A stretch of DNA of 15,713 nt from Bacteroidales bacterium UBA1064 (lineage in GTDB: Bacteria; Bacteroidota; Bacteroidia; Bacteroidales; Tenuifilaceae), in assembly GCA_002316235.1 (NCBI GenBank), contig DCDD01000012.1, positions 1-15,713 of the forward strand, in the 5' to 3' direction. The notes beneath the pieces are model-generated. The model was not told the DNA's origin, made no database searches, and saw only the letters and a program-made list of their open reading frames with translations. Made by a program: the position numbers and the translations under genes. Of this stretch, positions 1 to 7,487 are shown one piece after another; within the stretch, counting starts at the first letter, position 1; the number at the start of each line of letters is the position of its first letter.

Positions 1-1
1 C

Positions 2-1147
2 AGCTACAGTGAGTACTTTGTAGTGGAGTACAGGAAAAAGGAATCCTACGACAGGGATTTACCGGGCAACGGACTTCTGGTGTACCGAATAAACTCGAAG
101 CTTGAAGGAGTTGGAAATGCCGATGGGCCTCCCGATGAAGTTTACATATACCGGCCAAACGGAACCCCCACTTTAAACGGCTCCATTAACAGCGCACACT
201 TCAACTCGTCCGTGGGGAGAACAAGCATAAACGACAACACGAACCCCAGCAGTTTTCTCACCGATGGAACGAACGGTGGCCTGAAAATTTCCAACATTAC
301 TGCCGCCGGTGAAACCATCTCGTTTGATGCAACAATAGACTTTATCCCCTACGTAGTGCTAAAAAATGACAGGGGCTATGCCACAGCAATTGGGAATGGA
401 AGCACTACACTGACCGTTGCCACTCGCTTTACCACTCAAGATTTGGCATCGCTGGTAGGCAGAAAAATAAAGATGGTGGATTTCTACATCAGGGGAGGAG
501 AGAATGGAAGCGATGTAACCACCAACGAAACGGTTAAGGTATGGGAAGGGGGAACCTATGGTAACCCGGGCTCCCTTATCTACTCAAAAAATATATCCTC
601 AGAGGTTGTTCCCGACCAGTGGACGTCGCACACCCTCTCACAGCCCATCGTGATACAGCCCAACAAGGAGTACTGGGTGGGATATACCGCAACAGCGTCA
701 GGAGGCTACCCCTTTGCCACCGATGGCGGCCCAATGGTAGCAGGCAAAGGAGGATGGATTTACATTAACAATCAATGGTATGAACTTATCAACATAAATT
801 CCCCGCTCAACTACAACTTTCTCGTTCGAGCAGTAGTGGGGTCTGAAACCAACGATGCAGAAACCCTGACAGCCAATGCGGTAAATTTCAAGGTGTTTCC
901 AAATCCTGCAAATGCCAGCTCACGGGTAAGCATAACCCTCCCAATGGCTGGTAGGGTAGCAGTTGACCTCTACAACATGCTTGGGCAGCGGGTTGGCGGT
1001 AGCATGCCCACCCACTATGAGGCCGGGGTGCAGTCCTTACTGCTAAGTGGTAATGAGCTATCAAATGGAATCTACCTGCTTACCGTAACCTACGATTCCG
1101 GCACTCATCACACTGTTGAAACGCAAAAGATAGTGATAGCCAGATAG
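2..1147 (+). CDS. Secreted M6-like metallopeptidase, C-terminal part, with T9SS type A sorting domain (5' end outside window)
   Basis: The frame is open from the left edge (first codons read SYSEYFVVEY), so the true start lies outside; the GTG at 23 is internal. Three parts are visible. The first ~110 residues hold the pattern 'EYFVVEYR...LPGNGLLVYRIN', which resembles the end of the catalytic region of M6 (immune-inhibitor-A-like) peptidases, where EYF..E.R and GLL[IV]..[IL] recur. A middle domain (nt ~355-835), rich in Gly, Thr and aromatic residues, looks like a beta-sandwich of the kind found in secreted Bacteroidota proteins. The tail (nt ~882-1144) starts with 'VFPNPA', contains 'YNMLGQRV' and 'LSNGIYLL', and ends 'KIVIAR'. 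This is a typical type A T9SS sorting signal, so the protein should cross the outer membrane by T9SS. The zinc-binding HExxH is not in the window, so the peptidase call rests on the flanking motif alone. The T9SS call is firm. Confidence 0.8.
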   Translation, partial: SYSEYFVVEYRKKESYDRDLPGNGLLVYRINSKLEGVGNADGPPDEVYIYRPNGTPTLNGSINSAHFNSSVGRTSINDNTNPSSFLTDGTNGGLKISNITAAGETISFDATIDFIPYVVLKNDRGYATAIGNGSTTLTVATRFTTQDLASLVGRKIKMVDFYIRGGENGSDVTTNETVKVWEGGTYGNPGSLIYSKNISSEVVPDQWTSHTLSQPIVIQPNKEYWVGYTATASGGYPFATDGGPMVAGKGGWIYINNQWYELININSPLNYNFLVRAVVGSETNDAETLTANAVNFKVFPNPANASSRVSITLPMAGRVAVDLYNMLGQRVGGSMPTHYEAGVQSLLLSGNELSNGIYLLTVTYDSGTHHTVETQKIVIAR

Positions 1148-1173
1148 GGTCAATTCCTTGATCTGATACAACC

Positions 1174-1210
1174 AAAAAAAGCAGGAGAAACACGCTCCTG
1201 CTTTTTTTTT
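1174..1210. terminator. Strong, probably bidirectional intrinsic terminator
   Basis: A perfect stem GCAGGAG (1181-1187) / CTCCTGC (1195-1201) with a 7-nt loop is flanked by A7 on the left and T9 on the right. Outer A:T pairs can extend the stem. It lies 27 nt after the stop of the T9SS-cargo gene. Read leftward, it begins immediately after the stop of the decayed frame at 1209 and could also close the leftward pgi transcript, about 170 nt past the pgi stop. Confidence 0.9.
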
Positions 1211-1362
1211 AATTTGAATATGCAGCTATAATATTACCATCGTATGCAGGGCAATCTTCAAAAAATTCTACCTTAAATTTAGGGTAAGAACGAAGCTTAT
1301 ACCATGAACTTTTACCAACTAGCTACAGACTGGAGCAACTCATCAAATTCAGCCGGAGAACC
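1209..1362 (-). pseudogene. Decayed 3' remnant of an unrecognised gene, two frames
   Basis: On the minus strand two short protein-like stretches lie in different frames. The upstream one (1315-1362) reads GSPAEFDELLQSVASW and is bracketed by stops. The downstream one (1209-1322) reads LVGKSSWYKLRSYPKF, continues through FFEDCPAYDGNIIAAYSN, and ends with TAA exactly where the terminator A/T tract begins. Both contain the motif '[AS]SW' near the junction, as if a single frame had been broken there. The composition is protein-like and the ending abuts a terminator, so I infer the C-terminal end of a lost gene. It starts 20 nt downstream of the pgi stop, so it may once have been the next gene of that operon. 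I do not recognise the family, and chance open frames of this size are possible. Confidence 0.35.
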
Positions 1363-1381
1363 TTAGCCGAATAACAAGCAG

Positions 1382-2728
1382 CTATAGCCCTAGTTTCTCC
1401 CTTAGCTTCCTACCATCAGCCTCGTAGCCGGGCTTACCCAGCAGGGCAAACATGTTGCGTTTATAGGCCTCCACTCCGGGTTGGTCGAAGGGGTTAACCC
1501 CCAGCGTGTAGCCGCTCAGCGCACATGCCCTTTCAAAAAAGTAGAACAAGTAACCCACCCAGTAGGGTGAAAGTTCGGGAATACTGATAGAAATGCAGGG
1601 TACACCGCCATCGCTATGGGCAGCAATGGTTCCCATTTGGGCCATCAGGTTGACCTCCGAGAAGCGTTTACCCGAGAGGAAGTTTAGCTGATCGAGGTTA
1701 TCGGGATCGTCTGGGACAACAAGGCGGTGGGAGGGTTTTTCGACCGAAAGAACAGTTTCGAAAAGCATACGTTCTCCTTCCTGGATGTACTGCCCCATGG
1801 AGTGAAGGTCGGTGGTGAAGTCAACGCCGGCGGGGAAAATTCCCTTACCTTCCTTTCCCTCGCTTTCGCCAAAAAGCTGCTTCCACCACTCGGTAAGGTA
1901 GTGAAGCCGTGGGGTGAAGTTAACCAAAATTTCCACCTTCTTGCCCTTTTGGTAAAGGGCATTGCGGGCTGCAGCATATATGCATGCGGGGTTCTGGTCA
2001 AAAGCTACAGATGAAGAGGTGTCGTCCATGGCTTTTCTGGCCCCTTCCACCAGCTTCACAATATCAATTCCGGCAATAGCAATGGGGAGTAAACCAACGG
2101 GTGTTAAAACCGAAAACCTTCCACCCACATCATCGGGAATGACAAAAGTACGGTATCCCTCGCTATCGGCCAGCTTACGCAGCGCTCCTTTCGACAGGTC
2201 AGTTATAGCCACAATACGACTTGCAGCCTCGGTTTTCCCAACCTGTCTCTCAAGATGCTGCTTCAGCACCCTAAAGGTTATGGCAGGTTCAGTGGTTGTG
2301 CCCGATTTGGAGATAACAACAATTGAGTAGCGCTTAGTTTCGAGGAGTTCGAGCAGTTCGGCATGGTAATCCTCACAAATGCTGTTTCCTGCAAAAATTA
2401 TTTTAGGCAAAACGTCCTCGGTAAGCTGGGTAAAGCTGCTACTTAGTGAATCAATAGCGGCCTTTGCCCCCAGGTATGAACCCCCAATCCCAACTATCAC
2501 CACTACATCACTTTTAGCCCGAAGCTCACTGGCTGTATGTTGTATATCGTAAAGTTGTTCCTTAGTAATACTTGAGGGTAAGTTGAGCCAACCCAGAAAA
2601 TCACTACCTTTACCGGTACCCTGCTCAAGGAGCAGCTGATTTTGCGCTATTTTGGTTTTAAGGGCAAAGACTTCCTCCTTTGCTACCTGGGTATAAATGT
2701 TTGATAAGTCAACTTTCAACTGATTCAT
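1382..2728 (-). CDS. pgi: Glucose-6-phosphate isomerase
   Basis: Cytosolic glycolytic and gluconeogenic enzyme interconverting glucose 6-phosphate and fructose 6-phosphate. The 448 residues match the short (~450 aa) bacterial form seen in Firmicutes and Bacteroidota. Visible motifs are GIGGSYLGA (80-88), the phosphate-binding ISKSGTTTEP (139-148), DDVGGRFSVLTPVG (199-212), the catalytic-region LFGESEGKEGKG (285-296), DLHSMGQ with the conserved His at 309, and NPFDQPGVEAYK near the C-terminus carrying the active-site Lys. The ATG at 2728 gives a normal N-terminus. It is the last gene of the leftward lipoprotein-gpsA-pgi operon, 29 nt after gpsA and with no promoter seen in the gap. A gpsA-pgi pairing is familiar in Bacteroidales. 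The family call is very safe. Confidence 0.97.
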   Translation of the reverse strand: MNQLKVDLSNIYTQVAKEEVFALKTKIAQNQLLLEQGTGKGSDFLGWLNLPSSITKEQLYDIQHTASELRAKSDVVVIVGIGGSYLGAKAAIDSLSSSFTQLTEDVLPKIIFAGNSICEDYHAELLELLETKRYSIVVISKSGTTTEPAITFRVLKQHLERQVGKTEAASRIVAITDLSKGALRKLADSEGYRTFVIPDDVGGRFSVLTPVGLLPIAIAGIDIVKLVEGARKAMDDTSSSVAFDQNPACIYAAARNALYQKGKKVEILVNFTPRLHYLTEWWKQLFGESEGKEGKGIFPAGVDFTTDLHSMGQYIQEGERMLFETVLSVEKPSHRLVVPDDPDNLDQLNFLSGKRFSEVNLMAQMGTIAAHSDGGVPCISISIPELSPYWVGYLFYFFERACALSGYTLGVNPFDQPGVEAYKRNMFALLGKPGYEADGRKLREKLGL

Positions 2729-2757
2729 TTTTATAAATTAACGGGTTAAAATTTCAT

Positions 2758-3771
2758 CTACCTTAGCTTTGCTGTCAACAGCTTCATCTCAATAGCAGGC
2801 GAGATATTCTCGTAAAGAATGTTGTAAACGGCGTTGGCTATGGGCATTTTAACATTATACTTTTTATTAATCTCCCAAATGCACTTAGCTGCATTATACC
2901 CCTCGGCCACCATGCTCATCTCCAGCATGGCCGATTTAACGCTGTAGCCCTTCCCAATCATGGTGCCGAAAGTGCGGTTCCGGCTAAACTGCGAGTAGCA
3001 GGTAACCAGCAAATCGCCCAGGTAGACCGAAGTACTTAGCCTTCGCTTACTGGGATATGTTTTCTTAAGAAATCGCTCAATTTCACGTTGGGCATTGCTG
3101 ATAAGCACGGCCAAAAAGTTGTCGCCATAGTTAAGCCCGTGGGCAATTCCTGAGGCAACTGCATAAATATTCTTAAGCACAGCGCTATACTCTGTGCCAT
3201 AAATATCCGTTCCAATATTAGTTTTGATGTAGTGTGTTTCAAAGTAGGACGCAACATGCTTAGCCTGAAGCTTGTCCTTGCAAGAAATTGTGAGGTATGA
3301 AAGCCTCTCCAGAGCTACCTCTTCTGCATGGGTAGGCCCACTAATAATTCCAATTCGGTCAAAAGGAACGCCATACTGCTGGTTAAAAAACTCGGCAATG
3401 GTGCAATCCATTCCGGGAACAATACCCTTGATTGCCGAGATAATAAACTTACCTTCTAAACTAACACTAAGGGGTTCCAGCCAGGCTTGAAAGTAGGTGG
3501 ATGGAATAACGAAAAGTAAAATGTCGTATAATTTTGCAACCTCGTTGATATCGACGCTTAAATACAACTTTTTAACGTCAAACTCAACCGCACTAAGGTA
3601 GTTGGGGTTATGCCTGTACTTTTTAATATAGCCAATTAACTCCGGATCCCTAAGGCACCAGCCAATTGAGTCCTGTGTTTCATGTAGCACCTTTGCCAGT
3701 GCGGTTGCCCAGCTTCCGCTTCCAACTACGGCAATAGAAGGTTTTTTCTCAATCTCAGCATTTGTACTCAT
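2758..3771 (-). CDS. gpsA: NAD(P)-dependent glycerol-3-phosphate dehydrogenase
   Basis: Reduces dihydroxyacetone phosphate to sn-glycerol 3-phosphate in the cytosol, feeding phospholipid synthesis. The N-terminal Rossmann motif is VVGSGSWATALA (15-26), a form of GxGxxxA. The catalytic region has SAIKGI (family Lys), then GPTHAEEVA, then the helical C-terminal domain with EYSAVLKNIYAVASGI and a GDN element (LNYGDNFLA); the family-typical lysine is the one in LKN. The 337-residue length is normal. The ATG overlaps the upstream lipoprotein stop in an ATGA quartet (3768-3771), which indicates translational coupling. The next gene, pgi, follows after 29 nt. The C-terminal domain wording (NAQREIERFLKKTYPSKRR) differs from the proteobacterial form, but I see no missing key residue. 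Confidence 0.96.
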   Translation of the reverse strand: MSTNAEIEKKPSIAVVGSGSWATALAKVLHETQDSIGWCLRDPELIGYIKKYRHNPNYLSAVEFDVKKLYLSVDINEVAKLYDILLFVIPSTYFQAWLEPLSVSLEGKFIISAIKGIVPGMDCTIAEFFNQQYGVPFDRIGIISGPTHAEEVALERLSYLTISCKDKLQAKHVASYFETHYIKTNIGTDIYGTEYSAVLKNIYAVASGIAHGLNYGDNFLAVLISNAQREIERFLKKTYPSKRRLSTSVYLGDLLVTCYSQFSRNRTFGTMIGKGYSVKSAMLEMSMVAEGYNAAKCIWEINKKYNVKMPIANAVYNILYENISPAIEMKLLTAKLR

Positions 3772-3968
3772 TTCAGATACTTGTAGGTTTGACGGTTCGC
3801 CTTAGGCTTACTACATTTGCACTTATACTTTTTGGTGTACTTAGCCTTTCCCGATTTTTGAACAACCGTTCTGTTGCTACACCCGAATAGGGGGAGCAAT
3901 ATCACAAAAGCAAGAATGAAAAGAATGCTCTTTTGATATGCAGAATGTGCTCCTGTCCGATTGCTCAT
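3768..3968 (-). CDS. Small Cys/Lys-rich lipoprotein encoded upstream of gpsA
   Basis: I do not recognise a family. From the ATG at 3968 the product has 66 residues. A basic/polar N-terminus is followed by a hydrophobic segment (about 15-29, ILFILAFVILLPLFG) and a lipobox LFGC with Cys30 as the predicted lipidated residue, so this is a signal-peptidase-II lipoprotein. The 36-residue mature part is very basic and has a CKC pair (Cys50, Cys52) within KKYKCKCSKPK. An upstream TTG at 4013 would extend the frame, but it lies upstream of the -7 box (3992-3999), so the ATG is the better start. Its stop overlaps the gpsA start by 4 nt, so it is the first gene of the gpsA-pgi operon. Function is unknown; an envelope role is inferred only from the lipobox. 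Confidence 0.7.
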   Translation of the reverse strand: MSNRTGAHSAYQKSILFILAFVILLPLFGCSNRTVVQKSGKAKYTKKYKCKCSKPKANRQTYKYLK

Positions 3969-3991
3969 TTGGATTGATGCTTTCGTGGATA

Positions 3992-4022
3992 CAAAGGTAA
4001 AAAGAATTGCCAAGTATTCAAT
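3992..4022 (-). promoter_or_regulatory. Promoter of the lipoprotein-gpsA-pgi operon
   Basis: Read leftward, ATTG (4019-4022) is followed by exactly 19 nt and then TACCTTTG (3992-3999). This matches the Bacteroidota housekeeping promoter consensus (TTTG, 19-21 nt, TAnnTTTG). The predicted start site around 3986 leaves about 18 nt before the ATG at 3968. Confidence 0.8.
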
Positions 4023-4113
4023 TTTACATGGAGGCCCAATAATCAGAATAGCGCTTACAGCATTGGTTGATATGTTGATATGCCTTTCAGTAAACCTGTG
4101 CTAATTGAAGTTG

Positions 4114-5145
4114 ATGGAAAAACAAAATAACAAGGTTCCGCTCATAGGTTTCACTCCACAGGAGCTTTGCAGCACCATGCAGGAATATGGTGGAACTAGC
4201 TTTCAGGCTGAAAGCCTCATGCGCTGGATATACCGTAAACGCGAAAAGGATATTTCTACCTTCTCCGATATACCAAAAGCTATTCTGCAATCAGTTGAAC
4301 AGTCCTATACGGTAGGTCTATACCCTCCAAAAGAAAGTAAACGGAGCGACGATGGCTCTGTGAAGTACCTGTTTGCCAACGGGCAAAACCAGGTTTTCGA
4401 AGCTGTAGCCATGAGTTCAGGCAATCGGCATACCCTATGCCTGTCAACCCAATCGGGGTGTAGAATGGGATGCAGATTTTGTCGCACAGGAAGCATCCGC
4501 TTTAATGGCAACCTATCAGCAGGCGACATCATCAACCAGGTGCTTAGCATACCAGATAGCAAAAGGTTGAACAGAATTGTGCTGATGGGTATGGGCGAAC
4601 CGCTTGATAATTTGAAAGTTGTAAACAAAACGCTTGAAATCCTGACAGCCGATTGGGGTTGCGCCTTAGGTAAATCGAATATTACCATTTCAACAGTTGG
4701 TTTGCTTTCCGAACTGGAGGCCTTTCTAAAATCGCCCGGCTGTAACCTGGCAATTAGCCTGCATTCACCTTTTCCCGATGAAAGGGCAATGCTTATGCCC
4801 GTAGAAAGAACAAATCCAATACTTGAAATAATCAAGCTGCTCAAACACTACCCCCTAAAAAAACCGCTAAGGCTCACCTTTGAGTATGTCGCGTTAGGCA
4901 GCCTAAATCTATCTAAAAATCACGCCAGGGCAATAGCAACATTGCTAAGTGGACTAAGCTGCCATCTCAACATTATCCCATGGAACCGGCACAATGCAGC
5001 AACCTTCCAATCACCCACCAGCGACGAACTTACTAACTTTATGGAGCTCCTCAACGATGCAGGTATCCCGACAAACCTGCGCAAATCAATGGGAGGGGAT
5101 ATTGATGCGGCATGTGGCCAAATGGCGGGCAATGCCCCCCATTGA
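4114..5145 (+). CDS. rlmN: RlmN-type radical SAM RNA methyltransferase (23S rRNA A2503 / tRNA A37, C2-methyladenosine)
   Basis: Radical SAM enzyme of the RlmN/Cfr family, which methylates C2 of adenine in 23S rRNA and some tRNAs through a cysteine-bound methylene. The [4Fe-4S] cluster motif is CRMGCRFC (Cys116, 120, 123). The SAM-binding MGMGEPLDN is present, as is the region ITISTVGL...LAISLHSP. The family's methyl-accepting Cys is in GGDIDAACGQM (Cys334), and the conserved Glu is in VFEAV (E96). The 343-residue length is normal. A TTG nine bases upstream (4105) also opens the frame, but ATG 4114 is the simpler start. Some positions are less usual (CRTGSIRFNGNL after the cluster, RKSMGGDID instead of the common RxSRGxDID). 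Bacteroidota often carry more than one RlmN-like protein, so it may be a divergent paralogue. I see nothing pointing to Cfr. Confidence 0.88.
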   Translation: MEKQNNKVPLIGFTPQELCSTMQEYGGTSFQAESLMRWIYRKREKDISTFSDIPKAILQSVEQSYTVGLYPPKESKRSDDGSVKYLFANGQNQVFEAVAMSSGNRHTLCLSTQSGCRMGCRFCRTGSIRFNGNLSAGDIINQVLSIPDSKRLNRIVLMGMGEPLDNLKVVNKTLEILTADWGCALGKSNITISTVGLLSELEAFLKSPGCNLAISLHSPFPDERAMLMPVERTNPILEIIKLLKHYPLKKPLRLTFEYVALGSLNLSKNHARAIATLLSGLSCHLNIIPWNRHNAATFQSPTSDELTNFMELLNDAGIPTNLRKSMGGDIDAACGQMAGNAPH

Positions 5146-5192
5146 GACTAAAGCTGGATCAATCAAAATTTAATAATCCTAACAGTAAGCGC

Positions 5193-6317
5193 TTATGAGT
5201 GGCTAACCCGGAAAATTGTCTCGCCGAGAAATTTTTCGATACGGGCAAGCTGGGGTCTCTCCTTTTTGTTGACGAAAGTGATGGCCACGCCGTCGCTTTG
5301 GGCACGCGCAGTCCGGCCAATCCGATGAACGTAGTCTTCGGGATCGGCAGGAACGTTGTAGTTAACCACCAGGTCTATGTCCTCAATATCAATTCCACGC
5401 GCAACAATATCGGTAGCCACCAGCACCTGAAATTTTCGGTTCCGGAAATCCCGAAGCACCTGTTCACGCTGGCTTTGCTCAAGGTCGGAATGAATTGCCC
5501 TAGCCATTATGCTTTCCCTTACCAGCTTGCGCTCAATGTCCTTTACTTCCATTTTTTTAGAAGCAAAAACCAGAACGCTTTGCACGTACTCCTTACCGGC
5601 CACCAACGACTGTAGCAATCCGATTTTTTCTGAATCCTCCACCATGTAAACCGCCTGCAAAATACTTTCGACAGGTTTAGAGACCGAAAGGCTTATTTCA
5701 ACCGGATTGTCAAGGATAGTCTTGGCCAGCTGGCGGATTTTAGGAGGCATGGTTGCAGAGAACATCAAGGTTTGCCTTCGGGTTGGCAGCTGGGAGATAA
5801 TCGCCGTGATATCGTCAAAAAAACCCATGTCGAGCATGCGGTCGGCCTCGTCAAGAATTAAATGCTCCAGCCTATCCAGCTTAACGTAGCCCATTTGAAT
5901 ATGCTGGAGGAGCCTTCCGGGAGTTGCAACTATAATATCAGCCCCCTGCTCCAGGGCCATGCGCTGCCGATCCCAGCTGTTGCCATCATTACCCCCGTAA
6001 ACGGCAATAGAGCTGGTTGAAATGAAGTAGGCAAAACCCTCTACCTGCTGGTCAATCTGCAGGGCAAGTTCACGCGTAGGAACAATTATCAGGGTGTTTA
6101 TGTAGCCTTCAGTGGTAGGCTTTTCGGCTATTTTACCCAGAATAGGCAGCAAAAAAGCAGCTGTTTTCCCAGTTCCGGTTTGTGCACAGGCTATTAAATC
6201 ACGCCCCTGAAGAATTACCGGAATTGCCTGCTCCTGTATTGGGGTAGGATTTCCATACCCCATTGTCGAAATCCCCTCAAGTATGTGAGGATTAAGGTTT
6301 AACTCGCTAAAATTCAA
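5193..6317 (-). CDS. DEAD-box ATP-dependent RNA helicase, RhlE-like, TTG start
   Basis: Unwinds or remodels RNA using ATP, probably in ribosome assembly or RNA decay. All helicase motifs are present: Q motif (GYGNPTPIQEQAIP, 20-33), motif I AQTGTGKT (45-52), Ia PTRELALQ (80-87), Ib TPGRLL (132-137), II DEAD (156-159), III SAT (187-189), IV VLVFASKK (248-255), V ATDIVARGIDIEDI (301-314) and VI HRIGRTAR (331-338). The protein ends soon after the second RecA domain (374 aa) and lacks the long basic tail common in RhlE relatives. The start codon is TTG at 6317, giving MNFSELNL, which fits the usual 'F.eL.l' opening of the family. No ATG occurs between the predicted promoter and this point. It faces rlmN tail to tail with 47 nt between them. 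Confidence 0.93.
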   Translation of the reverse strand: MNFSELNLNPHILEGISTMGYGNPTPIQEQAIPVILQGRDLIACAQTGTGKTAAFLLPILGKIAEKPTTEGYINTLIIVPTRELALQIDQQVEGFAYFISTSSIAVYGGNDGNSWDRQRMALEQGADIIVATPGRLLQHIQMGYVKLDRLEHLILDEADRMLDMGFFDDITAIISQLPTRRQTLMFSATMPPKIRQLAKTILDNPVEISLSVSKPVESILQAVYMVEDSEKIGLLQSLVAGKEYVQSVLVFASKKMEVKDIERKLVRESIMARAIHSDLEQSQREQVLRDFRNRKFQVLVATDIVARGIDIEDIDLVVNYNVPADPEDYVHRIGRTARAQSDGVAITFVNKKERPQLARIEKFLGETIFRVSHS

Positions 6318-6345
6318 GTTTAATGTTTGTTGATGTATTCGGATG

Positions 6346-6376
6346 CAAAGATACTGTTTTCAAATTTAGGTGAAAA
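6346..6376 (-). promoter_or_regulatory. Promoter of the DEAD-box helicase gene
   Basis: A perfect -7 box TATCTTTG (minus strand, 6346-6353) lies 28 nt before the TTG start. The -33 position at 19-nt spacing is only TTTT (6373-6376), so the upstream element is weak. The box supports the TTG start because no in-frame ATG lies downstream of the expected transcription start. Confidence 0.6.
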
Positions 6377-6600
6377 AGTGCTGCTACCCTGCCTGGTGCT
6401 GGGTTAAATATTCAACCTAAAAGACGCGCAGAAGCGCTATTTCATGCTATCATAAATTTTCACCCCCCCCTTTTTTGGTCAAAATATTCATTAAATACTC
6501 TCTGTAAACCGCTACCATTCTGAATTATTTCATTTATAAATATTGCCCTACTCCGTTTTCTTATGCCTTTAGTTCTGGCTAATTGTGAAGAAGTAACCTG
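6377..6600. other. AT-rich divergent intergenic region with a C8T6 tract
   Basis: No gene or RNA is recognisable in the 333-nt gap between the divergent helicase and HAD genes (6318-6650), beyond a promoter at each end. The core carries a polypyrimidine run, C8 at 6463-6470 followed by T6 at 6471-6476, and a small GCGC-AGAA-GCGC inverted repeat near 6425-6436. The remainder is AT-rich without clear structure. Confidence 0.6.
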
Positions 6601-6623
6601 GTAGCTATAATTTTGTAAATTAC

Positions 6624-6644
6624 TACTTTTGCAGCGAAAAGGAG
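6624..6644 (+). promoter_or_regulatory. -7 box and Shine-Dalgarno for the HAD hydrolase gene
   Basis: The -7 box TACTTTTG (6624-6631) matches TAnnTTTG, but I see no good -33 element 19-21 nt upstream. AAGGAG (6639-6644) ends six bases before the ATG at 6651 and is a real Shine-Dalgarno-like site, which is uncommon among the genes of this window. Confidence 0.55.
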
Positions 6645-6650
6645 CGGGTT

Positions 6651-7367
6651 ATGAGGATTAAATTTTTCAGCATTAGCAATAGGTACAGGTACGTTTTTAT
6701 TGATTTGGATAGAACTCTTTGGGATTTTGAGCGAAACAGCCTCGAAGCTCTACATGAGCTGTTTTCGGAATACAAGCTTGACTCGGTAGTTGCCGATGCC
6801 ACAACATTTTCCCGCACGTATGTAAAGCACAACAACTACCTATGGAATAGCTACTGCAAAGGGGAGCTAACCAAGGAGGTGCTGCGATACAAACGATTTG
6901 ATGCCACACTTTCCGAATTAGGAGTAAACAATCACCAACTTGCAGCCAAACTTGGCGAGGAGTATCTCCGCATATTACCCTTAAAAACCATCCTAATTCC
7001 AAATGCCAAGGAGCTGCTCGATTACCTTGCGCCAAAGTACGGGCTTATGATTCTGAGCAATGGCTTTCATGAAGTGCAGGTTGATAAGCTGAAAAGGTGT
7101 GGGCTGAATCACTACTTCGACAGGGTAGTAACCTCAGAACTTTCGGGCTACCATAAACCCGACCCACGCGCCTTCGGTTATGCACTTTCCAGTGCAAATA
7201 TCAGAAAAAATCAGGGCATTATGGTGGGAGACGATTTAGAGGTAGATATAGTTGGGGCCAGGAAGTTTGGGATGGACCAAATCTTCTTCAACCCAGAAAG
7301 GAAACCGCACGGGGAAAAAGTAACCTACGAGGTGGAAACCCTTAAGGAAATCACCCAAATACTCTAA
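6651..7367 (+). CDS. HAD-superfamily hydrolase, YjjG-type (noncanonical) pyrimidine 5'-nucleotidase
   Basis: Phosphatase of the haloacid dehalogenase superfamily. Motif I is FIDLDRTLWDF (16-26) with nucleophile Asp18 and acid/base Asp20. Motif II is ILSNGF (134-139, Ser136). Motif III Lys169 sits in GYHKPDPRAF, and motif IV is MVGDDLEVDIVGA (191-203) with Asp194/195 for Mg2+. The 'DLDRTLWDF' opening and 'SNGF...Q..KL...GL..YFD' follow the YjjG/YfnB branch, which dephosphorylates nucleoside monophosphates, including noncanonical pyrimidines, and may act in pool cleaning. The N-terminus has about eight residues more than the usual MKYKYIFFDLD form, but no later Met precedes motif I. It is a single gene between divergent and convergent neighbours. 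The substrate is inferred from family only. Confidence 0.87.
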   Translation: MRIKFFSISNRYRYVFIDLDRTLWDFERNSLEALHELFSEYKLDSVVADATTFSRTYVKHNNYLWNSYCKGELTKEVLRYKRFDATLSELGVNNHQLAAKLGEEYLRILPLKTILIPNAKELLDYLAPKYGLMILSNGFHEVQVDKLKRCGLNHYFDRVVTSELSGYHKPDPRAFGYALSSANIRKNQGIMVGDDLEVDIVGARKFGMDQIFFNPERKPHGEKVTYEVETLKEITQIL

Positions 7368-7373
7368 AGCGGG

Positions 7374-7399
7374 AAAAAGCAGCAAATTTTCTTTTGCTG
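7374..7399 (-). terminator. Probable intrinsic terminator for dnaB
   Basis: Read leftward, CAGCAAA (7393-7399) pairs with TTTGCTG (7380-7386) around a 6-nt loop and is followed by C and T5. The stem is short and AT-rich. It lies about 90 nt after the dnaB stop and just after the stop of the convergent HAD gene. No T-run follows on the plus strand. Confidence 0.5.
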
Positions 7400-7487
7400 A
7401 AAAAATGAGTTGCAAATCTGGGGCATATCAATTAATCTTCAAAAACACTCTACACCTACATCCTCTCTTGATACGCTACTAGTTCAA

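Noticed and set aside
4305..4844. 179-codon open frame antisense to rlmN
   Set aside because: It is fully covered by the radical SAM gene, shows no recognisable domain, and its composition fits a shadow frame.
6425..6436. GCGC-AGAA-GCGC hairpin as a terminator or regulatory site
   Set aside because: The stem is only 4 bp, no T-run follows, and it is likely chance.
7404..7481. 25-codon frame starting with ATG between the HAD gene and dnaB
   Set aside because: It has no promoter or ribosome binding site, it follows the minus-strand terminator hairpin, and its size is expected by chance.
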